64,000 bases of DNA from Actinomycetospora soli (GCF_021026295.1 NZ_JAJNDA010000022.1:1-64000); one strand, 5' to 3'. Positions 35,481 to 45,186 are shown, numbered from the stretch's first letter. Made by a program: numbers and translations. The notes: a model not told the origin generated them from the sequence alone.

Positions 35481-38400
35481 CAGACCGCGGAGAACACCCG
35501 GTCCACCACCGCGCGGGCGTGGCGGGTGACGCGGCGGTACTCGTCGACGCACTCCCCCGGGTCGTCCTCGGGGAAGCCGAGCGCCGAGGCGATCCCGGCG
35601 AGCTCCCGACCGGAGCGCGGCAGCTGGTCGGTCGGCTTGCCGCGCACGAGCGTGGCGATGCCCCGCGCACGGGTGGCGGTCGTCCAGCCCGCCGCGAGCT
35701 CCGCGGCGTCGGACGCCGAGAGCAGGTCGGCGGCCTGCAGCGCCTCGAGGGCGTCCAGCGTCGACGGCGTGCGCAGCTCCGGCACCGCGGCCGCGTGCTG
35801 GAGCTGCAGCAGCTGCACCGTCCACTCGACGTCGGCGAGGCCGCCCGTGCCGAGCTTCGTGTGCAGCGCCCGGTCCGCGCCCCGCGGGAGACGCTCGGCG
35901 TCCACGCGGGCCTTCATCCGCCGGATCTCGGTGGCCTGCTCGTCGGGCAGCCCGCCCTCGGGGTAGCGGTAGGGCGCGATCATCTCGGTGAACCGCTGCC
36001 CGAGCGCCTCGTCGCCCGCAACCGGCCGGGCCCGCAGCAGCGCCTGGCACTCCCAGGTCTGGGCCCACCGGCGCAGGTAGTCCGCGTACGACGACAGCGT
36101 GCGCACCAGCGGCCCGCTGCGGCCCTCCGGGCGCAGCTTGGTGTCGACCTCGAGCGCCGGGTCGGGGCTGGGGGCCCCGAGCGCGGCGATCGCGGACTCC
36201 ACGACGCCGCGCGCGTAGCTGGTCGCCTCCTGGTCGGTCGCGCCCTCGGTGGGCTCGCACACCGCCACGACGTCGGCGTCCGACCCGTAGCCGAGCTCAC
36301 CGCCGCCGAGCCGGCCCATGCCGATGATCGCGATGGTGGCGGGGGCCGGGGTGTCGCCGGCCCGCTCCCGGATCGCGGCGTCCAGCGCCGCCTGCAGCAC
36401 GGCCGCCCACACGCCGGTCAGCGCCCGGCACACGCTCGCGACGTCGGTCAGCCCGAGCAGGTCCGCGCACGCCACCCGCAGCAGCTCCACCCGCCGCAGG
36501 GACCGGGCCACGTTGCCCGCCGAGCGCGGGTCGGTGTGCCGGGCGACGGCGGCCCGCAACGACTGCGCGACCTCGGCCGGGTCGCGCGCCACGAGCTCGG
36601 CGGTCGGGCCGTCGCCCCCGAGCAGCCGCAGCACCTCGGGCGAGCGCGGCATCATCTCGGCCACCCAGCGGGAGGTGCCGAGGACGTACATCAGCCGGTC
36701 CGCGGCCAGGCCCTCGTCGCGCAGCAGGGCGAGGAACCACGGCGTGTCCGCCAGCGCCTCGGAGACCTTGCGGTACGCGAGGAGACCGTGGTCGGGGTCG
36801 GCGGTGTGGCCGAGCTGGTCGAGCAGCACCGGCAGCAGCGCCCGCTGGATGCGGGCGGCCCGGCTCGTCCCCGCGGTCAGCGCCGCGACGTGCTTGAGCG
36901 CCCCCGACGGCGAGCTCCACCCCAGCGCCGCGAGCCGCCGGGTCGCCGACTCCTCGGTGAGGACGAGGTCCGATCCGGCGACCTTCGCCACCGACTCCAG
37001 CAGCGGCCGGTAGAAGAGCTTCTCGTGCAGCCGCCGCACCCGCACCGTGGTGCGGGACCGCTCGGCCTGCAGCACCCCGACCGCGTCGCGCCGGCCGTCG
37101 GCGCGCAGCTTCGCCGCGCGCGCGAGCCAGCGCAGGCCCGCCGTGTCGTCGTCGGAGGGGAAGAGGTGGGTGCGCCGCAGCCGCTGCAGCTGCACCCGGT
37201 GCTCCAGCATCCGCAGGAACCGGTACGACGCGGCGAGGTTCGCGGCGTCGTCGCGGCCGATGTAGCCGCCCTCGCCGAGCGCCGCGAGCGTCTCCAGCGT
37301 GTTCTGCCCGCGCAGCGACTCGTCGCCGCGGCCGTGGACGAGCTGGAGCAGCTGCACCGCGAACTCCACGTCGCGCAGCCCGCCCCGGCCGAGCTTGAGC
37401 TCGCGGTCGGCGACGTCGTGGCGGATGTGGTCCTCGACCCGCTTGCGCATCGCCCGGACGTCGGCGACGAAGTCGTCGCGCTCGGCGGCGCTCCACACCA
37501 TCGGGGCGAGCGCCTCGCAGTACTCCCGGCCGAGCTCGAGGTCGCCCGCGACCGGCCGGGCCTTGAGCAGCGCCTGGAACTCCCAGGTCCGCGCCCAGCG
37601 CTGGTAGTAGGACACGTGCCCGTCGAGGGTGCGGGTCAGCTGCCCCTGCCTGCCCTCCGGCCGGAGGTTCGCGTCGACCTCGAGGAACGCCTCGGTGGCC
37701 ACCCGCATCATCGTCGAGGCGAGCCGGGTCGCGGCGTCCGCCGGGCCCTCGTGCAGGAAGATCACGTCGATGTCGGAGACGTAGTTGAGCTCGCGGCCGC
37801 CGCACTTGCCCATGCCGATGACGCCGAGGCGCACGTCGGCGACCCGCTCCGCGCCCACCTCCGCCCGGGCCACCGCGAGCGCCGCCTCCAGCCCGGCGGC
37901 CGCGACGTCGGCGAGCTGGCCGGAGATCGCGTCGACCGGCCAGAACGGCAGCTCCGGCTCGCACACCGACTGCAGGTCGGCCGCCGCGAGCAGCAGCACG
38001 TCGTCGCGCCAGGCCAGCCGCAGCAGCTCCACCGCGGAGGGGCCGGTGACGTTCGCGACGGGGGCGTCCGCGTCGGCGTCCGCGCCGACGGCGTCGAGGT
38101 GGGTGCGGCACCGGTCCTCGGCGCTCGGCATCCGGGAGGTGTCGTGCACCCGGCCCGGGGCGAGGACGGTGCGCAGCAGCCGCCACCGCTCGGGCTGGTT
38201 GATGAGGTGGTCGCCCAGCGCCGTCGAGCCGCCGAGCACGCCGAACAGGCGCCCGCGCAGCCCCTGGTCGACGCGCAGCGCCTCCTCCAGCTCCGACCAC
38301 GCCTCGCCCAGCGACTCCCGCAGCCGCTCGACCGCCGTCAGCGCGAGATCCGGGTCCGCCGCCCGCGCGAGGGCCCAGACGACGAGGGCCGCGGCCGGCA

Positions 38401-38524
38401 CCGCGTCGTCACCGTCCCACCAGCCGAGGTCGGCCAGGCGCTGCCCGGCGTCGGGCTCGGTGAAGCCGAGCCGGGCCGGCGCGCGAGCAGGACGGCGGTC
38501 GCGCGCGACGGGGGGTGTCGTCAC
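35480..38524 (-). CDS. glnE: Bifunctional glutamine synthetase adenylyltransferase/deadenylase
   Basis: Attaches and removes AMP on the GlnA tyrosine, tuning glutamine synthetase to nitrogen status. The 1014-residue length and two nucleotidyltransferase halves match the family. The N-terminal deadenylase half has GMGKCGGRELNYVSDIDVIF and RLRRTHLFPSDDD; the C-terminal adenylylase half has GMGRLGGGELGYGSDADVVAV and KLRPEGRSGPLVRTL. The paired GSDAD/SDID acidic motifs are the metal sites. Sits between glnA2 and the coupled PLP decarboxylase gene. Confidence 0.96.
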   Translation of the reverse strand: MTTPPVARDRRPARAPARLGFTEPDAGQRLADLGWWDGDDAVPAAALVVWALARAADPDLALTAVERLRESLGEAWSELEEALRVDQGLRGRLFGVLGGSTALGDHLINQPERWRLLRTVLAPGRVHDTSRMPSAEDRCRTHLDAVGADADADAPVANVTGPSAVELLRLAWRDDVLLLAAADLQSVCEPELPFWPVDAISGQLADVAAAGLEAALAVARAEVGAERVADVRLGVIGMGKCGGRELNYVSDIDVIFLHEGPADAATRLASTMMRVATEAFLEVDANLRPEGRQGQLTRTLDGHVSYYQRWARTWEFQALLKARPVAGDLELGREYCEALAPMVWSAAERDDFVADVRAMRKRVEDHIRHDVADRELKLGRGGLRDVEFAVQLLQLVHGRGDESLRGQNTLETLAALGEGGYIGRDDAANLAASYRFLRMLEHRVQLQRLRRTHLFPSDDDTAGLRWLARAAKLRADGRRDAVGVLQAERSRTTVRVRRLHEKLFYRPLLESVAKVAGSDLVLTEESATRRLAALGWSSPSGALKHVAALTAGTSRAARIQRALLPVLLDQLGHTADPDHGLLAYRKVSEALADTPWFLALLRDEGLAADRLMYVLGTSRWVAEMMPRSPEVLRLLGGDGPTAELVARDPAEVAQSLRAAVARHTDPRSAGNVARSLRRVELLRVACADLLGLTDVASVCRALTGVWAAVLQAALDAAIRERAGDTPAPATIAIIGMGRLGGGELGYGSDADVVAVCEPTEGATDQEATSYARGVVESAIAALGAPSPDPALEVDTKLRPEGRSGPLVRTLSSYADYLRRWAQTWECQALLRARPVAGDEALGQRFTEMIAPYRYPEGGLPDEQATEIRRMKARVDAERLPRGADRALHTKLGTGGLADVEWTVQLLQLQHAAAVPELRTPSTLDALEALQAADLLSASDAAELAAGWTTATRARGIATLVRGKPTDQLPRSGRELAGIASALGFPEDDPGECVDEYRRVTRHARAVVDRVFSAV

Positions 38525-38531
38525 CCGGGCG

Positions 38532-38537
38532 AGCCTA
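38532..38537 (-). promoter_or_regulatory. -10 element for leaderless glnE
   Basis: Minus-strand TAGGCT ends 7 bases before the GTG at 38524. Confidence 0.55.
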
Positions 38538-38557
38538 GTCGCGCGGGGCCCGCCGTC

Positions 38558-38610
38558 GTGGCGCGCTGCTGACGACGAGCGTCAGCCGTGTGCCACCGCT
38601 GACGACGGGG
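38558..38610. repeat. Dispersed repeat, copy 2 (intergenic)
   Basis: 53-base copy between glnE and glnA2, nearly identical to 11746-11798. The 23-base near-palindromic core is at 38581-38603. Confidence 0.8.
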
Positions 38611-38634
38611 CGGCAGGCGCGGCGGGCCCGGGCC

Positions 38635-39978
38635 CTACAGCGTCGGCAGGTAGGTCGCCAGCTCGTAGGGCGTGACGTTGCGGCGGTAGGCGTCCCACTC
38701 GCTGCGCTTGTTGCGCAGGAAGAAGTCGTAGACGTGCTCGCCGAGGATCTCCGCCATGAGGTCGGACTGCTCGAAGGCCTGCAGCGCGCCGTCGAGGTTC
38801 TGCGGGAGCGTCTGGTAACCCATCGCCCGGCGCTCGCCCTCGGTCAGCGACCACACGTTGTCCTCGGCCGCCGGCGGCAGCTCGTAGCCCTCCGCGATGC
38901 CCTTCAGCCCGGCACCGAGGATCACGGCGTAGGCGAGGTAGGGGTTGGCGGCCGAGTCCAGCGAGCGGACCTCGACCCGCCGCGACGACGCCTTGCCCGG
39001 CGAGTACATCGGCACGCGGACCAGGGCGGAGCGGTTCGCGTGGCCCCAGCACACCGCGGTCGGGGCCTCGCCGCCGACCACGAGGCGCTTGTAGGAGTTC
39101 ACGAACTGGTTGGTCACCGCGGACATCTCCCGCGCGTGGCGCAGGACCCCGGCGACGAACGCCTTGCCGGTCTTGGACAGCTCGTAGGGCTCGGCGGCGT
39201 CGTGGAAGGCGTTCTGGTCGCCCTCGAAGAGGCTGACGTGGGTGTGCATCGCCGAGCCCGGGTGCTGGGTGAACGGCTTGGGCATGAACGAGGCCCGCAC
39301 GCCCTGGGTGATCGCCACCTCCTTCACGAGGTAGCGGAACGTCATGATGTTGTCCGCCATCGTCAGCGCGTCGGCGTAGCGCAGGTCGATCTCCTGCTGC
39401 CCCGGACCACCCTCGTGGTGGGAGAACTCCACCGAGATGCCCATCGCCTCGAGCGAGTCGATGCAGCGCCGGCGGAAGTGCGGCGCGATGTCGTGGCTGG
39501 CCTGGTCGAAGTAGCCGCCGGTGTCGGCGGGGACCGGCGGCGTCCCGTCGTCGGGGAGGTCGCGCAGCAGATAGAACTCGATCTCGGGGTGCACATAGCA
39601 GGTGAACCCGGCCTCGGCGGCGCGCGAGAGCGCGCGGCGCAGGACGTGGCGCGGATCGGCCCACGACGGCGAGCCGTCGGGCATCGTGATGTCGCAGAGC
39701 ATGCGCGCCGAGTAGTGGTCGCCGTCCGCGTCCTCCCAGGGCAGCACCTGGAAGGTCGACGGGTCCGGCTTCGCGACCATGTCCGACTCGTAGACCCGGC
39801 TGAAGCCCTCGATCGACGACCCGTCGAACCCGATGCCCTCCGCGAAGGCGCCCTCCAGCTCGGCAGGGGCGATCGCGACGGACTTGAGGTACCCGAGGAC
39901 GTCGGTGAACCACAGCCGCACGAAGCGGATGTCGCGCTCGTCCAGCGTCCGCAGGACGAACTCCTGCTGCCGATCCAT
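38635..39978 (-). CDS. glnA2: Glutamine synthetase type I (GlnA2)
   Basis: A 447-residue second type I glutamine synthetase. Motifs include GFDGSSIEGFSRVYESDM, EIEFYLLRD, MPKPFTQHPGSAMHTHVSL and RSLDSAANPYLAYAVILGAG. The adenylylation-site tyrosine context ([10 protein letters not shown] in GlnA1) is replaced by EGYELPPAAEDNVW, so control by GlnE is less certain, in keeping with the alpha-type subgroup. Its role beyond GlnA1 is not settled in relatives. A GlnR-like box and a leaderless -10 lie upstream. Confidence 0.93.
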   Translation of the reverse strand: MDRQQEFVLRTLDERDIRFVRLWFTDVLGYLKSVAIAPAELEGAFAEGIGFDGSSIEGFSRVYESDMVAKPDPSTFQVLPWEDADGDHYSARMLCDITMPDGSPSWADPRHVLRRALSRAAEAGFTCYVHPEIEFYLLRDLPDDGTPPVPADTGGYFDQASHDIAPHFRRRCIDSLEAMGISVEFSHHEGGPGQQEIDLRYADALTMADNIMTFRYLVKEVAITQGVRASFMPKPFTQHPGSAMHTHVSLFEGDQNAFHDAAEPYELSKTGKAFVAGVLRHAREMSAVTNQFVNSYKRLVVGGEAPTAVCWGHANRSALVRVPMYSPGKASSRRVEVRSLDSAANPYLAYAVILGAGLKGIAEGYELPPAAEDNVWSLTEGERRAMGYQTLPQNLDGALQAFEQSDLMAEILGEHVYDFFLRNKRSEWDAYRRNVTPYELATYLPTL

Positions 39979-39985
39979 GCTCGCG

Positions 39986-39991
39986 ACCCTA
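39986..39991 (-). promoter_or_regulatory. -10 element for leaderless glnA2
   Basis: Minus-strand TAGGGT ends 7 bases before the ATG at 39978. Confidence 0.55.
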
Positions 39992-40001
39992 AGGAGACGG
40001 T

Positions 40002-40017
40002 GTTACAGGGACGTCAC
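40002..40017 (-). promoter_or_regulatory. Candidate GlnR half-box upstream of glnA2
   Basis: Minus-strand GTGAC-N6-GTAAC fits one half of the GlnR consensus (gTnAc-N6-GaAAc, with one change). It stops 10 bases before the -10, the same spacing as at glnA1. Confidence 0.5.
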
Positions 40018-40041
40018 AGGGGTCCCCCGTGGGGAGGATGA

Positions 40042-41679
40042 TCACCCGGTCTCGCCGCACCGGGCGTTCGGCGGGGCCGGCGTGCCGTCGACGAGGTAGC
40101 GCGTGACGATCGCGTCGACGCACGGGAAGTTCTGGAAGGTCGCGGTGTGCTGGTCGCCGACCTTGGTCAGCAGCGAGCCGTTCAGCGCCTTCGCGAGGTC
40201 GACCCCCGCCTGGTACGGCGTGGCCGGGTCCCCGGTGGTGGAGACGACCAGCGGCGGGGCGAGCCCGGGCACCTGCGGGGTGTGCGGCCCGCCGGTCACG
40301 GGCGCCTGCGGCGGCCAGAACGCGCACGAGTCGAGCGCGGAGCTCGCGCCCCGCCCGGAGTCGAGGAACGGCGCGGCCTCGTTGTAGCGCCGCGCCCGGT
40401 CCAGGGCCTGGGCCGGGTCGGTCACCCGCGGGTCGTCGACGCAGCGCACGGCGGTGAACGCGTCCTGCTGCGGCGAGTAGGACCCGTCCGGCGCGCGGTC
40501 GTAGTACTGGTCGGCGAGCCCCATGAGCGTCTGCCCCCGGCCCTGCGCGAGCTCGGTGAGCCCCTGGCGCAGGTCCGGCCACAGCGAGGTGGCGTAGAGG
40601 GACTGGATGGTGCCCTGCTGGGCGTCGTTGTAGGAGAGCGCCCGTCCGTCGGGTAGCCGGACCGGCGCCTCGATCAGGGGCCGCGTCATCGCCTGGAACC
40701 GGGCGGTGGCCTGCGTCGGGTCGGTGCCCAGTGCGCAGCCGGGCTTCGTCGCGCAGTCCTTGGCGAACGCCTCGAACGCGCCCTGGAAGCCGCGGCCCTG
40801 GTTGACCACCTCGACCGTCGGGTCGAGGTTCGGGTCCAGCGCGCCGTCGAGCACGAGCGCGCGCACGTTCTGCGGGAACTGCTCGGCGTAGGTGTAGCCG
40901 ATCCGCGTGCCGTAGGAGAAGCCGAGGTAGGTGAGCTTCCGGTCGCCGAGCGCGGCGCGCAGGACGTCCATGTCCTTGACGACGTCGCGCGTGCCGACGT
41001 TCGCCAGCAGGTCGACCCCGCTCTTCTGGGCACAGCCGTCGGCGGTCTGCCGGGCGAGGTCGTCCGCGCGCTGCACGCCCGCGGGTGACGGGTCGGTGAT
41101 GTCGGCGGCGCGCTGCGCGTCCTGCTCCGGCCCGGTCAGGCACCGGATCGTCGGGGTGCTCGCGCCGATGCCGCGCGGGTCGAAGCCGACCAGGTCGAAC
41201 CGGCGGGCCACCTCGTCGCCGCGGGTGAGGATGGCCAGCTGCGAGGACAGGCTCACCCCGGAGGCGCCGGGCCCGCCCGGGTTGACCAGCAGCGAGCCGA
41301 TGCGCTGGTTCGGATCGGTCGCGCGCACCCGCGACACGGCGATCTGCGCCGTCCGCCCCGCCGGGTTCGCGTAGTCGACCGGCACCTCGAGCCGCGCGCA
41401 CTCGAAGCCGGGCTGCTGGTAGTAGAGCCGGTCGTCGTCGGTGGTGGCGAACGGCAGGCACGAACCCCACGAGAGCTGCTGCGCGTAGAAGCGCTCCAGC
41501 CCGGCGGGGACGCCGTCGGCGGGCGCCGCGGAGCTCGACGTGGGCGACGTGACCGTCGCGGTGCCGGGGACGGCGTCGGCACAGGCCGCGGCGGCGAGCA
41601 CCACGGCGAGCAGCGCTCCCAGGCGCCACACCCGCCGTCGGGAACTCCTCGGACGGATGGACCTGCTCCCCGGACGCAC
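40042..41679 (-). CDS. Secreted alpha/beta-hydrolase lipoprotein, tripeptidyl-aminopeptidase-like (CaeA homologue)
   Basis: A 545-residue exported serine hydrolase, syntenic with Rv2223c/Rv2224c (CaeA/Hip1). Basic n-region, hydrophobic stretch and lipobox LAAAAC near residue 30 indicate a lipoprotein. The alpha/beta fold shows [11 protein letters not shown], the nucleophile elbow [13 protein letters not shown], the late Asp in [13 protein letters not shown] and the catalytic His in [11 protein letters not shown] within a C-terminal TAP-like domain. GTG at 41679 has a GAGGA site 9 bases upstream; longer frames reach antisense panB. Probably a cell-envelope peptidase or esterase. Confidence 0.88.
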   Translation of the reverse strand: MRPGSRSIRPRSSRRRVWRLGALLAVVLAAAACADAVPGTATVTSPTSSSAAPADGVPAGLERFYAQQLSWGSCLPFATTDDDRLYYQQPGFECARLEVPVDYANPAGRTAQIAVSRVRATDPNQRIGSLLVNPGGPGASGVSLSSQLAILTRGDEVARRFDLVGFDPRGIGASTPTIRCLTGPEQDAQRAADITDPSPAGVQRADDLARQTADGCAQKSGVDLLANVGTRDVVKDMDVLRAALGDRKLTYLGFSYGTRIGYTYAEQFPQNVRALVLDGALDPNLDPTVEVVNQGRGFQGAFEAFAKDCATKPGCALGTDPTQATARFQAMTRPLIEAPVRLPDGRALSYNDAQQGTIQSLYATSLWPDLRQGLTELAQGRGQTLMGLADQYYDRAPDGSYSPQQDAFTAVRCVDDPRVTDPAQALDRARRYNEAAPFLDSGRGASSALDSCAFWPPQAPVTGGPHTPQVPGLAPPLVVSTTGDPATPYQAGVDLAKALNGSLLTKVGDQHTATFQNFPCVDAIVTRYLVDGTPAPPNARCGETG

Positions 41680-41851
41680 GCGGCCATCCTCGCAATCGCC
41701 CGATGAGGTCCCCGTCCGGGTCCCGTGCTGTGAGGCTGACGACACGGACCCGCAGCGCACGGCGGGTGGGTGCACGCTTCCACGCGCACTGTTCCCTCTC
41801 GGCACGCCCGGGGACCCGCGGTCGCGGGCCTCGAGGCAGGAGGACCCGACG

Positions 41852-42670
41852 ATGACGTCACCCGCAGAGCTGCCCAAGCGCGTCCGGATCCACCACCTCC
41901 AGCAGTGGAAGGACGCCGGCGAGCGCTGGCCGATGCTGACGGCCTACGACTTCCCGACGGCGAAGGTGTTCGACGCCGCGGGCATCCCCGTCCTGCTCGT
42001 CGGCGACTCGGCCGCGAACAACGTGCTCGGCTACGACTCGACCGTCCCGGTCTCCGTCGACGAGCTGCTGATGCTGACGAAGGCGGTGGTCCGGGGGGCG
42101 TCGCGCTCGCTCATCGTGGCCGACCTGCCCTTCGGCTCCTACCAGGTCTCCCCCGGCCAGGCCCTCGAGACCGCGGTGCGGTTCATGAAGGAGGGCGGCG
42201 CGGCCGCGGTCAAGCTCGAGGGCGGCGAGCACTACGCCCCGCAGATCCGCGCGCTCGTCGACGCCGGCATCCCGGTGATGGCCCACCTCGGGTTCACCCC
42301 GCAGAGCGAGCACGCCCTGGGCGGGTTCCGGGTGCAGGGCCGCGGGGCCGGCGCGGACAAGCTGCTCTCCGACGCCCTCGCGGTCCAGGAGGCCGGGGCG
42401 TTCGCGACGGTGCTCGAGATGGTGCCCGCCGACGTGGCCAAGAAGGTGACCGGCGAGCTCCGGATCCCGACCGTCGGCATCGGCGCCGGACCCGACTGCG
42501 ACGCCCAGGTGCTGGTGTGGCCGGACATGGCCGGCCTGAACACCGGCCGCGTCCCGCGGTTCGTCAAGCGCTACGCCGACCTCGCCGGGGCGCTCGGCGG
42601 GGCCGCAGAGCGGTTCTCCCGCGAGGTCCGCGAGGGCGTCTACCCGGCCGAGGAGCACTCCTTCCGGTAG
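41852..42670 (+). CDS. panB: 3-methyl-2-oxobutanoate hydroxymethyltransferase
   Basis: First committed enzyme of pantothenate synthesis, adding a one-carbon unit from methylene-THF to ketoisovalerate. From the ATG at 41852 (AGGAGG about 10 bases upstream) it is 272 residues. Motifs: [18 protein letters not shown], the metal-binding [41 protein letters not shown] and [18 protein letters not shown]. Its ketoisovalerate substrate is shared with IlvE chemistry. Syntenic with Rv2225 and divergent from the CaeA-like gene. Confidence 0.95.
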   Translation: MTSPAELPKRVRIHHLQQWKDAGERWPMLTAYDFPTAKVFDAAGIPVLLVGDSAANNVLGYDSTVPVSVDELLMLTKAVVRGASRSLIVADLPFGSYQVSPGQALETAVRFMKEGGAAAVKLEGGEHYAPQIRALVDAGIPVMAHLGFTPQSEHALGGFRVQGRGAGADKLLSDALAVQEAGAFATVLEMVPADVAKKVTGELRIPTVGIGAGPDCDAQVLVWPDMAGLNTGRVPRFVKRYADLAGALGGAAERFSREVREGVYPAEEHSFR

Positions 42671-42708
42671 CGGGTTGATCGTCGGCCGTACGGCGGGTAC
42701 GCCCCCGC

Positions 42709-43041
42709 ATGGCCGACGACACCGACACCATCCGCAGCGAGTTCGACGACGCCGTCAACATGACGCCGAAGGAGCTCGACGACTGGCTGGACACCGACGA
42801 GTCGCAGTCGGTGGGCAACTCCTCCGGCGACGAGGAGTCGACCGGGCACCACATGGGTCGCCGGATCGTGGAGATCCAGCGCAAGAAGGTCGGCGACCTC
42901 GACGACGACGACGTCGCCGCCATGAAGAAGGTCAAGGGGTACGTGGCCCGGCACCTCAAGCAGAAGCCTTCCAAGGAGGACATCGAGACCTCGAAGTGGC
43001 GCTACTCGCTGATGAACTGGGGCCACGACCCGCTGAAGTGA
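42709..43041 (+). CDS. DUF3140 small protein
   Basis: A 110-residue acidic/basic protein of the actinobacterial DUF3140 family, sometimes annotated as DNA-binding. It begins MADDTDTIRSEFDDAVNMTP, has the conserved ELDDWLDTDESQSVG and HHMGRRIVEIQRKK, and ends KWRYSLMNWGHDPLK. No membrane segment or known catalytic motif. Function unknown. It follows panB by 38 bases on the same strand but may have its own promoter. Confidence 0.82.
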   Translation: MADDTDTIRSEFDDAVNMTPKELDDWLDTDESQSVGNSSGDEESTGHHMGRRIVEIQRKKVGDLDDDDVAAMKKVKGYVARHLKQKPSKEDIETSKWRYSLMNWGHDPLK

Positions 43042-43042
43042 C

Positions 43043-43729
43043 CTACCCGTGCTCGGGCCACACGATCTTCACGCCGGCGTGCACCTTGTAGCGGCGGTTG
43101 ATCGCGATGAGGTTCGCGGTGAGGCACTCCACCTGGTAGGCGTTGCGCAGCCGGCCGGCGAAGACCCCGCGCATGCCGGGGATCGCGTCGGCCAGTGCGC
43201 GCACCACGTCGGTGGCCTCGCGGTCGTCGCCGAGGACGAGGACGTCGCAGTCGACCTCGGCCTGGTCGAGGTCGGCGAGCAGGACCGCCGAGACGTTGTG
43301 GAACGCCGCGGTCACCCGGGTCTCGGGCAGCAGCTGCTCAGCCTGCTGCGCGACGCTGCCCTCCTCCACCGGCAGCGGGTACGGGCCCTTCTTGTCGAAC
43401 CCGAGCGGGTTGACGCAGTCGATCAGGATCTTGCCCCGGAGCGGCTCGACGAGCCCGGTCAGCGTGTCCGCGTGCGACTCCCACGGCACGGCGGCCAGCA
43501 CGACGTCGGCCTGCGCCGCACACGAGGCGTTGTCCGTCCCGCTGATGTGGTCGGTGCCGGTGAGCTCGCGGTACTCGGCCGCCGAGGCCTCCGCCCGCTC
43601 CGCCGCGCGCGACCCGATGATCACGCGGATCCCGGCCTGCGCCCACCGCAGCGCGAGGCCCTTGCCCTGCGCGCCGGTGCCGCCGAGGACCCCGACGGTG
43701 AGGGTCGTCGGGTCGATGGGTTCGGTCAC
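43043..43729 (-). CDS. npdG: NADPH-dependent F420 reductase
   Basis: Transfers hydride between NADPH and coenzyme F420, supplying reduced F420 for enzymes such as LLM-class oxidoreductases. The 228-residue protein has an NADP Rossmann motif VGVLGGTGAQGKGLALRWAQ and the diagnostic SRAAERAEASAAEY, followed by DVVLAAVPWESHADTL, LIDCVNPLGFDKKGPYP and AAFHNVSAVLLADL. GAAGGAG lies 6 bases before the GTG. It indicates that the organism uses F420. Tail-to-tail with the DUF3140 gene. Confidence 0.92.
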   Translation of the reverse strand: MTEPIDPTTLTVGVLGGTGAQGKGLALRWAQAGIRVIIGSRAAERAEASAAEYRELTGTDHISGTDNASCAAQADVVLAAVPWESHADTLTGLVEPLRGKILIDCVNPLGFDKKGPYPLPVEEGSVAQQAEQLLPETRVTAAFHNVSAVLLADLDQAEVDCDVLVLGDDREATDVVRALADAIPGMRGVFAGRLRNAYQVECLTANLIAINRRYKVHAGVKIVWPEHG

Positions 43730-43778
43730 GGATGCTCCTTCTCAACAACGGTCAGACCGGACTGTTTGTGGCTTCCTA

Positions 43779-44708
43779 TCACGCGCTGATCAGCGCGGCG
43801 AACTCCCGGTGCAGCGCCGCGACGGCGTCGTCGGCGGCCGGCACCACCCCGGTGAACCCGAGGAACCCGTGCACCAGCGACGGGTGCTCGCGCAGCCGCG
43901 CGTCGACGCCGGCCGCGGTCAGCGCTTCGGCGAACGCACGGCCGGCGTCCCGCAGCGGGTCCAGGCCCGCCGTCGCGACGATCGTCGGGCCGAACCCGGC
44001 GAGGTCCGCGCGCAGCGGGGAGAGGCGGACGTCGCCCTTCGGGCTCGCCGACCCGAGGTAGAGCTTCGAGCACGCGACGACGTCACCCGCCGTCAGGAAG
44101 TACCCCTCGCCGTTCTCCCGGACCGAGGCGTACCGGCCCTCGAAGTCCGGGGGCGGGTAGACCAGCAGGGTCCCGACGACGGGGTTGCGCCGGTCGCGGC
44201 GCGCGAGCGCGGCCCCCGCGACGAGGTTGGCGCCCGCCGAGTCGCCGGCGAGGGCGACGCGCGCCGGGTCGGCGTCCCAGTCGGCGGCGTGGTCGACGGC
44301 CCAGGCGAGCCCCTCGAGGACGTCGTGCAGCGGCGCCGGGAAACGGTGCTCGGGCGCGAGGCGGTAGTCGACGGCGACCACGACGGCGCCGGTGTCGTCG
44401 GCGAGGCGCTGGGCGACCGGGTCGTAGACCTCGCCCCCGCCCAGCACCCAGCCACCCCCGTGGGCGTGGACCACGAGCGCGGCGGTGCTCCGCTCGGCCG
44501 GTCGGTGCACGCGGACCGGCACCGGGCCGTCGTCACGGACCTCGGGGGCGGCGTCGACCGGGCGGACCGTCTCGCGCAGCAGCGCGGCGTAGCGCTCGCG
44601 CGCCGCGGCGACGCCCTCCGCGGTGTCGGTACCGGCGAACATGGCGGGCTCACCGCGGTCGGACCACCGGGCGAGCAGGGCGGCGACGTCCGGGTCCACA
44701 GCGGTCAC
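43779..44708 (-). CDS. Alpha/beta hydrolase, hormone-sensitive-lipase family esterase
   Basis: A 309-residue carboxylesterase-type enzyme. The oxyanion-hole motif is HAHGGGWVLGGGEVYD near residue 80, the nucleophile is in LAGDSAGANLVAGAALA near 152, and the late Asp and His fit ATAGLDPLRDAG and HPSLVHGFLGF. These are the marks of the HSL (family IV) group. The substrate is probably a short acyl ester. GTG start with a leaderless -10. Confidence 0.88.
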   Translation of the reverse strand: MTAVDPDVAALLARWSDRGEPAMFAGTDTAEGVAAARERYAALLRETVRPVDAAPEVRDDGPVPVRVHRPAERSTAALVVHAHGGGWVLGGGEVYDPVAQRLADDTGAVVVAVDYRLAPEHRFPAPLHDVLEGLAWAVDHAADWDADPARVALAGDSAGANLVAGAALARRDRRNPVVGTLLVYPPPDFEGRYASVRENGEGYFLTAGDVVACSKLYLGSASPKGDVRLSPLRADLAGFGPTIVATAGLDPLRDAGRAFAEALTAAGVDARLREHPSLVHGFLGFTGVVPAADDAVAALHREFAALISA

Positions 44709-44714
44709 GACGGC

Positions 44715-44720
44715 ACCCTA
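44715..44720 (-). promoter_or_regulatory. -10 element for the HSL esterase gene
   Basis: Minus-strand TAGGGT ends 6 bases before the GTG at 44708. Confidence 0.5.
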
Positions 44721-44895
44721 GGGCGGGCACCGGCCGTTGCCGAATCGAGACCTGACCGTGGAGCAACGCGGCTGCGGGTACGACGTCTGTGGGCATGCCG
44801 GGCTCGATCGATTCACGGACGGGCCCGGTGCACCAGCCCCGCTAGTACCGATTTCCCTTCGCCCACCTCGATCCGTGAAGGACCACGCGCTCCCG

Positions 44896-45174
44896 ATGGC
44901 TCTGCCCTGGCCCCAGAACGCCCCGACCCTGCCCCGCTTCGCCCCCGTCGGCACCACCGCCGAGCCGACCCGGGCCACCCGACTCGACCTCGACCGGCTG
45001 CGCGCCGTGGCGACGTCGCCCGTGACCGCGCTGGTCGTCATGGTGCTCGGCCTCGCCGGCCTGTTCGTCGTGCCGATGATCGGCCTGCCCTTCGTGGCGC
45101 TCGTGGTGCTGCCGGTGGTCGTCCACCAGCTGCGCGCCGAGCAGCGCGCGAACCTGCGCCGCGCGCGTCGCTGA
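44896..45174 (+). CDS. Small membrane protein, unknown function
   Basis: About 92 residues from the ATG at 44896 (MALPWPQNAPTLPRFAPVG). A hydrophilic N-terminus is followed by a hydrophobic helical hairpin (VTALVVMVLGLAGLFVV and IGLPFVALVVLPVVV) and a basic tail (RAEQRANLRRARR). No family recognised. A GTGAAGGA lies 15 bases upstream; GTG or ATG codons further upstream are possible starts. A strong terminator follows. Confidence 0.6.
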   Translation: MALPWPQNAPTLPRFAPVGTTAEPTRATRLDLDRLRAVATSPVTALVVMVLGLAGLFVVPMIGLPFVALVVLPVVVHQLRAEQRANLRRARR

Positions 45175-45186
45175 GACCCGCACGAC

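Noticed and set aside
35519-38572. A 1017-codon open frame on the plus strand opposite glnE
   Set aside because: It is a shadow of glnE: Arg/Pro/Gly/His-rich, no family motifs, and open only because of the GC-rich third positions of the real gene.
44811-44880. TTCACGGA...TCCGTGAA inverted repeat before the small membrane protein gene
   Set aside because: Arms are only 8 bases and about 50 bases apart, so too weak to call a site or terminator.
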